The notes under the pieces were generated by a model. It was not told the origin of the DNA, made no database searches, and saw only the letters and a program-made list of their open reading frames with translations. A stretch of DNA of 64,000 nt from Pohlia nutans (Eukaryota; Streptophyta; Bryopsida; Bryales; Mniaceae). Shown piece after piece: positions 23,956 to 34,151 of this stretch. Location: contig CM040101.1 of assembly GCA_022496805.1 (NCBI GenBank), forward strand, positions 7,814,501 to 7,878,500. Reading direction: 5' to 3'. Made by a program: the position numbers and the translations under genes. Each line of letters opens with the position of its first letter. Position 1 is the stretch's first letter.

Positions 23956-26118
23956 CGTGGCCTATTCACACCAGCCCTTGTTGTCGCACTTGCGTTCCTC
24001 ATGCAGGTAAAATCATACAAACTAAAATATAATTTGAGCACTGTTGAAGCTTGTTTTCTCGGAATGCAAGAATTTTTGTCCACTGAAAGCATGCACTTCC
24101 TTGCCGCAGATTTCCAACTGTTCTATTTTTCGCGTTGCTTCACTTTCTTTCATGCCTTCCTTTTGCACTCTAGAGATTTAAATAAAATTGATTTTGTCAG
24201 GCTACTAACCTTAACGCACGCACTTCCTACCGCATGTAGTTGGTGTGAACCGGCCATCAAGCCTCAACGACGAACTCTCGTCCCAGAAGCTGCACCCGGT
24301 AAATTTCCTTACAGTTGTAGGGGCATTTGCCGTGTTGGGATTTTGCCCAAACATAACATGGCATATAACAAAGATTCATTGGCATTGCTCAAAACTCATG
24401 CACGTTTCCTATATGCCAAACGGTGCTCAAAACCAATGTTTGGAATAAAACAAGCAGCTACGCTACGAGGAGCTTTGACCAAATTAGAACGGGTGAAGGA
24501 CAAGAATGCATTTAAGTGGAATCATGTACGAAATATATTTGCTACAATAGTATTTAGCCCAAGAAAATGGGTGTCCCCGCAATGCCTCTTCCCTATGGTC
24601 AGAGCCAATAAACCACCCTATTTGTACCATATTTGAGCCACTTTGTGATTATTATGTATCAATGTCTTACATTTAAAATTTGATATGTATAGTACTAGTA
24701 CATAGTGGCACAAACATAATGACTTTCAAATTGTGGCACAAATAGGATGGCCTACCTTAGTGTATTTTTTAGGATTGTCATACTCCTTTTATTAGTGCAC
24801 AAGAGACCATTTTGTGATCACCAGGTCATCAAAAATAAAAGTAATCCATAGAGTTTTTTTTTTAAGGTTTAGATTTGTGAATAACGATTACACATTTTAT
24901 GTAAAAAACTGATAATCATTTACACACTCACAACTATGTATGCAAATTATGAATATACACCTCCAAATTCCATTCAATACTTGAATATACACTAATACAT
25001 GATATACATGGTCAATTATGAAGTTATATGTGATTCAAACATCATCCACAATTGGTTGGACTTACATGATATTTCAAAATTATTATAACTAATTCATATA
25101 TGAATCTCCTTGTCATAGATTCTATGACTTCTAGTCCAATTGTAGATTTATAGGAGTATTCAAATTCAATTGTTGTTGTTGAGAATTTATTTTTTCAAAA
25201 AAAAATTAATAGTACGAAAAATACTCATAAAAATATTCACAAATATTTCATTTACTGAATCTTGTTGCAAGAAATAAATTAAATGGTTGGCACGGTAGCA
25301 ATTCTAAATTTTTACAATTAAACTTTTGTTTCATTTCAAATTGGAGGTTCTTGGTGTTGACAAACCGACATTTACATACTTCTTTCCTTCATAGATGAAA
25401 AAGGTAATGTTTAGCCAAACACTACATGTAACCTTGAGCTCATATCCTTGTCCCCCCAATTTTCAAAAAAAATACGTTTCACTTCATATGTTGCAGGGCA
25501 GATGCTTTGAGGCATGTGTGGCCATGGCATGAGAATATGAGATGCAACCAAATTTATTCTTGCAAATTTGTTCTTGCAAATTTTTGCCATAATCTTACCT
25601 AATTTTGGGAGCGGCTACTTTATATTAGAAAATTTGAACAAATAAGTAGATAAAATCGCCAAAGACCTCTCAAAAAAATATTCTAAAATCGCTAAAATTT
25701 ACATGGAAATGCCTTATAATAGATAAATATATGGATGAATATATATATATATATATATATATATGAGAATGATTTTGCCAGTGCGCTCTACCAACGGAAT
25801 TTTTTTTTTTAAATTGGCTGATTAGATGGATAAAACCGAAGTTGGTAAAACTGTGCATGAAGAATTTCAATCTAAATTCAAACATTTGTAATAGCATAAT
25901 AATTATCAAACTATTGATTGAGATTGAGTGCCCACGATACTCACATGGTCCAGTTTGAAAGTGAAGTGTGGTAGAGATGTACTGTACATTTGAACACTTC
26001 AAAGTATGGCAATTATGGACATACTTGAGACTTGAGAGGATGTGTCAAATCACAAGTCAAATCATGTCAATCATTCTGTACAGAACCCTACAATACCTAC
26101 AATAAGTATCCTAACCTT
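23956..26118. other. Intergenic, no gene seen
   Basis: An open frame of 236 codons at 23926-24636 begins without a family resemblance and is interrupted in composition. It was not accepted as a gene. An AT dinucleotide run lies at about 25738-25766. The rest is AT-rich and featureless. Confidence 0.4.
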
Positions 26119-27134
26119 GGGTTTACAAAGGTTTGCCATTAGAAAATGATAAAAATGGTATCTTTGAGCCAAATTTGAATATGTTGCAAAACACAAGATA
26201 CACAACACATATTGTCGAGCTTTAATAGAAATATTTTTTTACCCATTTTTACTTGAAGTTAAAACTTCACTTTTTAATCCTAAATTCAAATGACAATAAA
26301 TACAACTTTTGTTACTTACTAGGTATAAAACTCTTAACGAAAAGAATGCAAATCCTCTATAGAATCATATGCAAAAGAAATCATGATTTTTGAAGGTTTA
26401 TCAACTATAAAATTATTTATTGATTGAAATGTCTTAGACTAAATTGCTCAATTTCCAAGTGAGTTTTTAAATTTTTGAAATTTGAGCCCCAAAATGTGAA
26501 GAAAATGAAAAAATTATAAACGTTATACGAAATGATTATACATGCTTAATTTTTATACATTTTTGGGATGAAATATTTAAAAAAAATAAAAATTCACTTG
26601 GAAATTGAACAATTATAGTTAATAAACCTCCAAAAATCATGATTTCGTTTGCTTATAATTCTATGGAGGATTTGCATTCTTTCCATTAAGAGTTTTAATA
26701 CCTGGTAAGTGATAAAATTTGTATTTATTGTCGTTTGAATATAGGGTCTTAAAATGGAGTTTTTAACTTCAAGTAAAAATGGGTAAAATTTTATTTTTAA
26801 CCCTTAAAGGTCCTTGGGGATAGTAGATACGTTGCCGTATATTTGACATTTGTTGTAAGTAGAAAGTTCCAAATTGAGATCCCAATAGCTTTTAAGACCA
26901 TGTAGACATGAATTTTAACTTCACTTTTGATATGAAACTCATAGGTGGTGTAGAACCATTCCAAATACAATGAAACATAGCCGTATAATAGTGGCCGGAA
27001 TAGCCAATCTGGACCTTTAAGGGTTAACAAATCTCAATAGTATGTGTTGTGTATCTTGTGTTTTGCAACATATTCAAATTTGGCACAAAATTTCCAATTT
27101 TAGCATTTTCTAATGGCAAACCTTTGAAAACCAA
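26119..27134. repeat. Large inverted repeat with a MITE nested in one arm
   Basis: The left arm (about 26119-26495) is complementary to the right arm (about 26550-27134). The pairing includes ATGTTGCAAAACACAAGATACAC, ATCATGATTT and TTCTAATGGCAAACCTTTG. The right arm is longer because a 223-bp NTAA-family MITE (26801-27023) is inserted in it. The left arm retains the uninterrupted site with one TTAA at 26222-26225. It was probably an older foldback transposon. No coding sequence was found. Confidence 0.75.
26797..27027. mobile_element. NTAA-family MITE, copy I
   Basis: TTAA at 26797-26800 and 27024-27027 bracket a 223-bp element with perfect 13-bp ends, CCCTTAAAGGTCC. It is the smallest TTAA-flanked copy. 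Its empty site can be read in the opposite arm of the surrounding inverted repeat, which supports TTAA as the target duplication. The 77-codon frame inside is spurious. Confidence 0.85.
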
Positions 27135-27302
27135 AGATGACAGATACTTAGTGTAGGGTAATGTACAGTACATGCTTGTTGGACCCTTGAAAATTCGAAA
27201 TTTTGAAGCTCTTTCATCTGGATTTGCAATTTCACAGATTCTAATTTTTTTTGGTGGCAAATAATTATATCCAGCAAGAGGCCATGGAAATTTGCCCCAT
27301 CC

Positions 27303-28112
27303 ATAACCCTTTCGTGACCAGGAGATTACATTGTGGTCACTCATGTGTCGAAAACGCAAATAATGGAAAATCCACGAACAATTGGACTTTGAAATGTGAT
27401 GTTCAGAGTTGGAGACTTATAATATACATCTTCTAGAAAAATAAATTTTCAATTTGGAGTTGTGCAACTATCAAAATACGGATGAGCAAGATGTGAAAAT
27501 ACTACAAATACTTGAAATATAGTAAATTCTGACAAATACATCACATGTATTATGCGGTATTTCTTGTGTTTGGAAGTTTGTTATCTTGTTATATATTTTT
27601 GGAATGTGTTCTCTTGTTCATATTCCATTGGTGTATGTATTCCCATCTTGATCAATGTACCAACTCATTTCGTATTTTAACGTATAATATTTTGTCCTAA
27701 AGCGTATGTGGATAAGTCACTATCACTTATAAAATTCACAATAATTATGTGTCAGTCCGTTCTTAACATGAAAGATTGCAACGAAGAGGTGCTGACATAG
27801 GCCATTGTTGAACCTCTTCACTTTTATTTTTGAAAATTAAACCCAAATTCCATTTAACTTTGAAGTCACACATCCTCCAAAATCTCATTTTTTGAGTGTG
27901 CATTATACGGTTCAAAGACAAACTATAATCTTCCAATCCAACAGTCCGATCTTACCAAGATTTAACCGACACTAGTGTGATTAAGCTATGCTTACAATTA
28001 TACGGTTAAATACTATTAATAGTATCTATAATTTGAACATAGGGAGTTTTAAGAAAAAATACACCAAAAACCTCTAGTTTCTCCCTAACCACCTTGGGCA
28101 CTAAAGGGATAA
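27303..28112 (+). mobile_element. NTAA-family element, copy F
   Basis: ATAA at 27303-27306 and ATAA at 28109-28112 flank an 802-bp body. The left end reads CCCTTTCGTGACC and the right end, reversed, CCCTTTAGTGCCCAAGG. Inside the left end, GTGACC and GGTCAC form a small hairpin. The body matches copy G in inverted orientation and copy H in direct orientation. The identical non-TTAA flank at both ends shows the duplication is NTAA, not strictly TTAA. Confidence 0.75.
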
Positions 28113-28135
28113 AACACCTTGAAATATTTTTTTTG

Positions 28136-28933
28136 TTAATCCTTTAGTGCCTAGGGTACTTTAGTTGCGTGCACTGGATTTCAATAGTTTTTTCTACTGC
28201 GATTGATACTATCAGAGATTAGAAAGTAACCGAACAATTGTATTCTCAATTGGAGTAGATACAATTTGCCAAAATTAGAGAATCATTCAATGGTGGAATT
28301 GCAAGATTATAGTGTGTCTTTGAAACGTATAATGCACACTCAAAAATGAGATTTTAGAGGGTGTGTGACTTCAAAGTTAAATAGAATTCGAGTTAAATTT
28401 TCTAAAATGAAAGTGACACGGTTCAACAGTGCCCTATGTCATTACCTCTCCATTGTAATCTTTCATATCAATAAGACTCACACATAATTATTGTGAAATT
28501 TATAAGCGAGAGTGTCTTATCTATATACAGTTTATAAAAAAAAATTATACGTTAATAATTGAAAGAAGTTGGTACATTGATCAAGATCGGAATACGTACA
28601 CTACTCAAACATGAACAAGAGAACACAATCAGAAAAGAAAAAAGAAAAGAAAAGAAAAGAACGACATAACAAACTTCCAAACACTAGAAACATAGCATAG
28701 TACATGTGATGTATTTGTTGTATTTTGAGGTATTTACAGTATTTTGGTGTTTGAGCATAGGTATTTTGATAGTTGCACAACTCCAAATTGAATTTTTTTC
28801 TAGAAGATGTGTATTATAAATCTCAAAATTTGCACTTCGCAATTCAAAATCCAATTCTTCACGGATTTTTTGTTATTTGCATTTCCGATAATCCAATGAC
28901 AAGAATGTGGTCAACTAGGCACTAAAGGGTTAA
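28136..28933 (-). mobile_element. NTAA-family element, copy G
   Basis: TTAA at 28136-28139 and 28930-28933 bracket a 790-bp body that is the inverted counterpart of copy F, only 23 bp away. Ends: TCCTTTAGTGCCTAGGG on the left and, reversed, CCCTTTAGTGCCTAG on the right. Shared blocks with F include AGTTGCACAACTCCAAATTGAA, AGAAGATGTGTATTATAA and GAGATTTT. Confidence 0.75.
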
Positions 28934-29995
28934 AATGGGCTCCTCACAAAGCAAATTGGCACGCTTATGGATGCAAGACATTCCACTTTGGTAGAACGCA
29001 TTAAAACTGACAGATGTGCATTGCAAAGTTGTAGAATGCACATGGATGGAAATATTTCAAGTTACTTTATGTAGGAGAAGGCATTTTGTATCGGGAGTTC
29101 TTAGATTTTTTGGCACTAGCCTCAAGCTCCCACCCTCGGCCAATACCCTTAAATCTAGGAACTCCCTCACTCAATGTCATCCCCTATACTAAATGCCCAG
29201 ACACTATTTGCGAACATTGTGCCAATCTGTTGCAAGTGAGATAAAATCGATTTAACCCTTAACCCTTAATGGACATGAGCGGGGCAGTTGGAATGAATAA
29301 AACAACTTCCTCCCTATAGAACACATAATTATCTATACTAGCTTGTTCCGTGCAGCGCAAGGAAGAGACGGCTCTTGAAAAATTCACCCTCCTCCTCTAA
29401 GAAGCTTGCCCACTCTAGTCATTGAAAATTTGACTTCTCTCTCAAATCCTCCAACAGGAAGAGAGTTTGAAATAGTCTTTGCAAAGTTTTATCCTCCCAC
29501 AAGCGTACATTTTTTGAATTCATGTTACAATTGAGTTCACATCCTCAATCTTCATTCCTTGCAGCTAAAATTTGATCCCCTCCGAGTCAAATTTAATTGA
29601 CTGAAGCAAAAGTTATACTCAAGGCTCTCTCACGAAGATGCCCAAGGAGCTCTTTGCATCCGTTAACCACGGGGAGGTCACATACTATAAACTTTTGTAA
29701 ACCACGTGCGGTCGGGGATTAATTAGAGGTGGGCTATCAATCTAATTTTTTTGAATAATTTGCACCCTATTAGTAGATAAAATCATACTTTGAGGTAATT
29801 TTCAAGACCCTATAGGTAAATATAATTTGCACCCTTTATCTTCAAGGTTTATTGCAATGTAATTATTTTCTACAAAAATTGTCTTCAACTTTTATCAACT
29901 CTATGAAGTAGGAAGCGATGTAATTCCACTAGACACTGGGTTGACTATAGTGGGCTACAGTAGAATTTTCAGAATTTTTACTTGTAACAAATCTT
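28934..29995. other. Intergenic, with one unpaired NTAA-family end
   Basis: No gene seen. TTAACCCTTAACCCTTAATGG at about 29254-29274 looks like a left end of the NTAA family, but no partner was found. Confidence 0.4.
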
Positions 29996-30582
29996 TTAAC
30001 CCCTAAAGGATCGAGGTTGATTTTCCAAGTTCGATCAGCTCTGTGTGGAATGAGTATTGATCCTCAAATTTTTAGATCTTTTGTGGTGACCTTATTCTTT
30101 CTCACAAAGATGAGATGGTAATTTGCATACGCAGGTGATGTATTGATCAAAAGATACAATCATGCAAAGGTGAAAAACCTAAATGCGGGCAATTCCTGAA
30201 TTTTTTCATACAATGAATTATGCATCTAATTTTTTGTACACAATGAACTAACCCCCCCCCATATACACAATTGCCAAATTCATTTTACCAAATTTGAGAC
30301 TAAAATTTGGATTTTGGGCATTTTTAGAAAGTTTCAAACTCGAGGCAGCAAGCCAAAAAAAATGTGCAACCGACTGTGTAGCTTATAATCTTACTATTGA
30401 AAATCCTGAATGGTTGAAAATTTGTAAGTGTTAATAAATTCAAGTTGGTTGAAATATCCTACAGAACTTGGATTAATCATAAAAGTTTTACATCAAAAAC
30501 TATTTACCTCTTTATGAGAAGGGATACTTTTAGACAGCTGTGGAGTGTTTGAAGAAACATAGTTGTGGTTTTTTAGGGTTAA
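29996..30582. mobile_element. NTAA-family MITE, copy J (tentative)
   Basis: TTAA at 29996-29999 precedes CCCCTAAAGGATCG. The right end, reversed, reads CCCTAAAAAACCAC and is followed by TTAA at 30579-30582. The 579-bp length equals that of copy D. The terminal match is short, so the pairing is less certain than for the others. Confidence 0.5.
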
Positions 30583-30898
30583 TGTATCGAAGACTCAAAT
30601 CATATATAACTTTATACTAACCCATTTTTTTATAAATAAGTTGAAAATTATCAAACTTACAAATTTTGACTGTAATTGTTCAATATTCGATTTTGGAAAG
30701 CACAATGCAGTAGTCAATGGAGCACTCCACAACTTGTTTATTCATTTATAATTTGTATATGATCATTTTCCTAGCAGATGATATGATTGAGGTTTTGGTA
30801 ATCCATCCATGCCTTCCAAGTTCAAACTTCATACAACTCAATAAATTATTTAGTGCAATCTCTTTCTGGAATTTAATGTGCCATGACAATGTGATTTC

Positions 30899-31572
30899 TT
30901 AACTCTTAAACGTCAAGAAGGTCTTGGATGGGCAACCCAAAGGATTTTCTTTTTCTTTTTTAGAAAGTTGTCCCCAATACACTACTAGAAAATCCAACTA
31001 ATCTGTTAATTTGGTCGCGTTGATCAGGGACACTTTTCTGTTGATTTGGTCGATTTTTTATTCAAATCAACAGATTGTTGTTCAAATCAGCAGAAAAGTG
31101 TCCCTGATCAACGCGACCGAATCAACAGATTAGTTGGATTTTCTAGTAGTGGTAGTGCTCCCTTGAGTTACGTGAACAACCAATGAGAATTCCTCAAAAC
31201 TTCTATGAATAATGAATGGAGTGAACAATGTCACATTAAAAAACAAAATTTTAAAAATCTATGAGATTCCAGCTCTGTAGTGAGCTTTGCAATTATGGAT
31301 TAAAAACAATCACAAAAAAATAAAAATAAAATAAAATAAATTGTTGAATAGTGCTAGCATATGCTATCAACTTTGGTATGCATCAAGGTCTCAAGCTACC
31401 CGGCTCCCTCCCCTCCCTTCCCACCAATTTTCTTTCCAATTTCCTTGGAATGTACAATTTACTAAAACATGAGTGTTTGCTACATTTAGCCTTGCTTTTT
31501 CATCAGCTTTCCAAAGCACCAATCCATTTCAACTTTATTATAGAAAATCCACTTTTGATGTTTAAGAGTTAA
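30899..31572. mobile_element. NTAA-family MITE, copy K
   Basis: TTAA at 30899-30902 and 31569-31572 bracket a 666-bp element. The left end reads CTCTTAAACGTCAAGAAGG and the right end, reversed, CTCTTAAACATCAAAAGTGG. Both ends share the unusual CTCTTAAAC start, which argues that they belong together. A separate 172-bp hairpin element is nested inside near the left end. Confidence 0.75.
30980..31151. mobile_element. CACTA-like hairpin MITE
   Basis: The 172-bp palindrome begins CACTACTAGAAAATCCAAC and ends with the complement. The arms pair almost perfectly (for example GTGTCCCTGATCAACGCGACC) around a loop of about 10 nt near 31065. The termini resemble the CACTACAAGAAAA ends of CACTA MITEs. 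Flanking triplets are ATA and GTA, so no perfect 3-bp duplication remains. A transcript would give a miRNA-precursor-like stem. Confidence 0.75.
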
Positions 31573-31838
31573 AGTGGAGAGTATAAACGTTGCAGATACT
31601 AGAAAGTTCCATACCCAATTCTTAAAAGGAGTTGCAAACACCTTGGGTCCAACTACATTGAACATCTTGGATAATGGCTTTGTTCTCCAATTTTGCTTTT
31701 ACATTGCAATAAACCTTGAAGAAGAAATTTGTATTTTATAATGTAAACATTGAAATACATTTTCAATTGTGACAAAAAAATAAAAATAATTTAATGCAAA
31801 TTAGGTGAACCTTGAAGACAAAGGTTGCAAATCATATT
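31573..31838. other. Intergenic, no gene seen
   Basis: AT-rich spacer between MITE copy K and the U2-like fragment. Confidence 0.4.
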
Positions 31839-31874
31839 TACACTTGATCTTAGCTAAAAGGCCAAGAAAGGTGT
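31839..31874 (-). pseudogene. U2 snRNA 5' fragment
   Basis: Read on the minus strand the sequence is ACACCTTTCTTGGCCTTTTAGC followed by TAAGATCAAGTGTA. This matches the strongly conserved first 36 or so nucleotides of U2 spliceosomal RNA (ATACCTTTCTCGGCCTTTTGGC, then TAAGATCAAGTGTA) with about three changes. The match stops before the branch-point recognition sequence, and neither the Sm site nor later stems follow. A TATATA motif lies about 33 nt upstream, but no plant upstream sequence element (RTCCCACATCG) was found. It is a truncated copy, probably reverse-transcribed or dispersed, and not a working gene. Confidence 0.75.
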
Positions 31875-33450
31875 GCTTCTCCCTTCAAACCCACAACGCT
31901 ATATACCCTTACTATGATTATGAATGGCACAAATCTTATTGGATAACTCCACTCAACCCTATTCCTTGTCGTGTGACATTGGCATGCACGACAATGTTTC
32001 AAAATGAAACACTGCTAGTCAATGTTTCGTGCGGGGGTTGTGGTTTTATTATAGCGTGAAGTCGATCTGGGCAAATGATGAAACCGGGGCGGGCCTCGCA
32101 TCCAGCTGACTTGCACTACATATTTAGATTTGATTTTTTGTGAAACGCTGAATTACATTGTAGCACGACGACTATATCTTTTTACTGCAAATCACCAGTA
32201 AGGGGGTTTAAAAGGTAAAAACATGTCGACAAGCCCACTGTCAAACTCACGCTGGAAATAGAAATGCATTAATGAGCTACACAAGAGAGAAATTCGTAAA
32301 GTCATGAAATCTTTAGGTTTCGGACAATAAAAGTAGGAGTGTTGGGTTCCAGAAATAAAAACCAGATGGGTTTTATTTCCGGATAATAACTTTGGGTGAG
32401 TGGGTTTTGTTCCCGTAACAAAACGTGCCACCAGGGAAGGCGCCGGAGTCTGTCTGAAAATAAACCACATGATTGAAATATATCCACCGCCAAGGTTGGA
32501 ACCATTGTTCGGGATAGTTTTTAAGCCAACCAGTCAATTTCCTTTATTTTCCAAAAGCAACTGGTTTTTTAAGAATATATCCCGTATATTTCGTCTATAA
32601 ATACTAAATATAACTACTTTTTAGTCATTTAGTCCGGTGTTTTGCCTCTATTCTTGATCTTCAACCAACTATTTCGAAAAATCAATCGGCTGACTTGTAA
32701 CTAACCGCCAGTTCTTCCCGGACATTGGTTGGAACCTTGGACCTTGAGGTCCCAAGAGCCTTATGGGCTTCTAATCCTAGCCCGGCACACCTCCCTTGAG
32801 CTTGTGACAATATAGAGGATGGGGAGTGCAACTATGGATGGGTAATCCAGAGACTTTGCAAATTTCTCTAAGATCTAGGGAACTTCTAAAACTGACAACC
32901 CTGAGAAAGCAAAGATCAGCTTTGCATGCAGACCAAGTTGCCTCCTTTTCCTTTTAGCAATAGGCTTGCCCCTTTTATTTCAAAAATAAATAAATAAATA
33001 AGTAAATCCAAGCAACCCAACTAAAGGTCAAAGAGGCAAGCTCACTTTCTGAAGTCTTTACCATCTTCAGGAGCTTGAATGAACGAAGCCCGAGTGGCAA
33101 ATCAATTAGGGCGTGGGTGAGTGGATTTGGTCGTTATGAAACAATTCAAATGTGATGTAATTAGAAATAACAAGGAAGCATTCTTATTTAATTATGAAAG
33201 TCCACATTCTGAAAAGTCCAGGACGGACTGGTGACAATCCAAGTCACAACCAATGACCCTGGTGCAGCCAGGGAAAATAAATGCCAGGGCATTAAAGAGT
33301 AAAATATACAGGTATTGATAGAATGATGGGCTACAAGCCAAACTGAATAGGGGGGACCCAGCATAAATGCAACAGTGGTAGACTTGGGCACGTCTCAGCT
33401 GCTGACGAGGTCCGTTGCTTTCTGACACAGTAAAATTTCAAACTGGGCAA
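31875..33450. other. Intergenic, no gene seen
   Basis: Mixed composition, with small open frames on both strands and none recognised. Confidence 0.45.
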
Positions 33451-34151
33451 GGCCTTGTAACGGTCCTCCAGCAGTAAAATCTCTCCCATTAAGGTAAGTT
33501 GGGGAGTTCTGGCCCAATTAAATCGGTGATTACTGACGTGGGGGTAACTGATGCGGTAATTAGCACGCACGGGCAAGGGTGTCATAGCGGGCACCGGGTC
33601 GCGGTAACCGCGGTTTCACGCGCCGTTAGGTCGTTCCTGTATTCGACCGTTTGGAAAGCGCACACGTTGGACCGGTGGGCGGGAGATCGACCGTCTGTCG
33701 GTCGGGAGCGGGATCCGCCTCGGGAGGGGCTGGGCGACCGGTCGCCCGAACGAACTTTTTCAAAACACAGGTGGAGTGGTAGAAAGGAAGCCGGTTCCTG
33801 ATGCGCTCGGTGTTGTTGTTGTTTTTGTTGCTGCCGTGGTGACGTGCTACCCGCTTCGGTGCGAACGAAGGCATTCTGTTCTGTTTTTTTTCTTCCCCCT
33901 CCACAATGCCGCGCCACAACTGCGAGCGGGGTGGCGGAGGGCACGCAAATGGTTGTAGAGGCGAGGCGCAGAGTGATGAGGAGCTGGAGAGAGTTGAAAG
34001 TTGGTGAGATTGGTGTGGACGACGGCGAGGTTCCGGGTGTGGTTTACCGACGTGCGAGTGCTGAGAGATGGACTGGACAGCCTGAAATGCTCAACCGCTA
34101 GGATTGGCAGGGAGAACCGGACGCGCGAGGGATTAGGGTAGCGCAGGCAGG
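33451..34151 (+). promoter_or_regulatory. Putative promoter and leader of MYB3R
   Basis: GC content rises sharply here. Three AACGG cores, the heart of the mitosis-specific activator element bound by MYB3R proteins, lie at 33458-33463 (+), 33623-33628 (-) and 33648-33653 (-). Such 5-mers are frequent by chance, so autoregulation is only a suggestion. The transcription start is not defined. Confidence 0.35.

Noticed and set aside
23926..24636. Open frame of 236 codons
   Set aside because: The longest intergenic frame, but it begins in a dispersed repeat and shows no motif, periodicity or homology that I can recognise.
26797..27027. Assigning the NTAA family firmly to piggyBac
   Set aside because: TTAA preference fits, but ATAA and CTAA flanks and the absence of a transposase leave Kolobok, Sola3 or another group open.
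31839..31874. Functional U2 snRNA gene
   Set aside because: Only the first 36 or so nucleotides match; the branch-site element, Sm site and plant upstream promoter element are missing.
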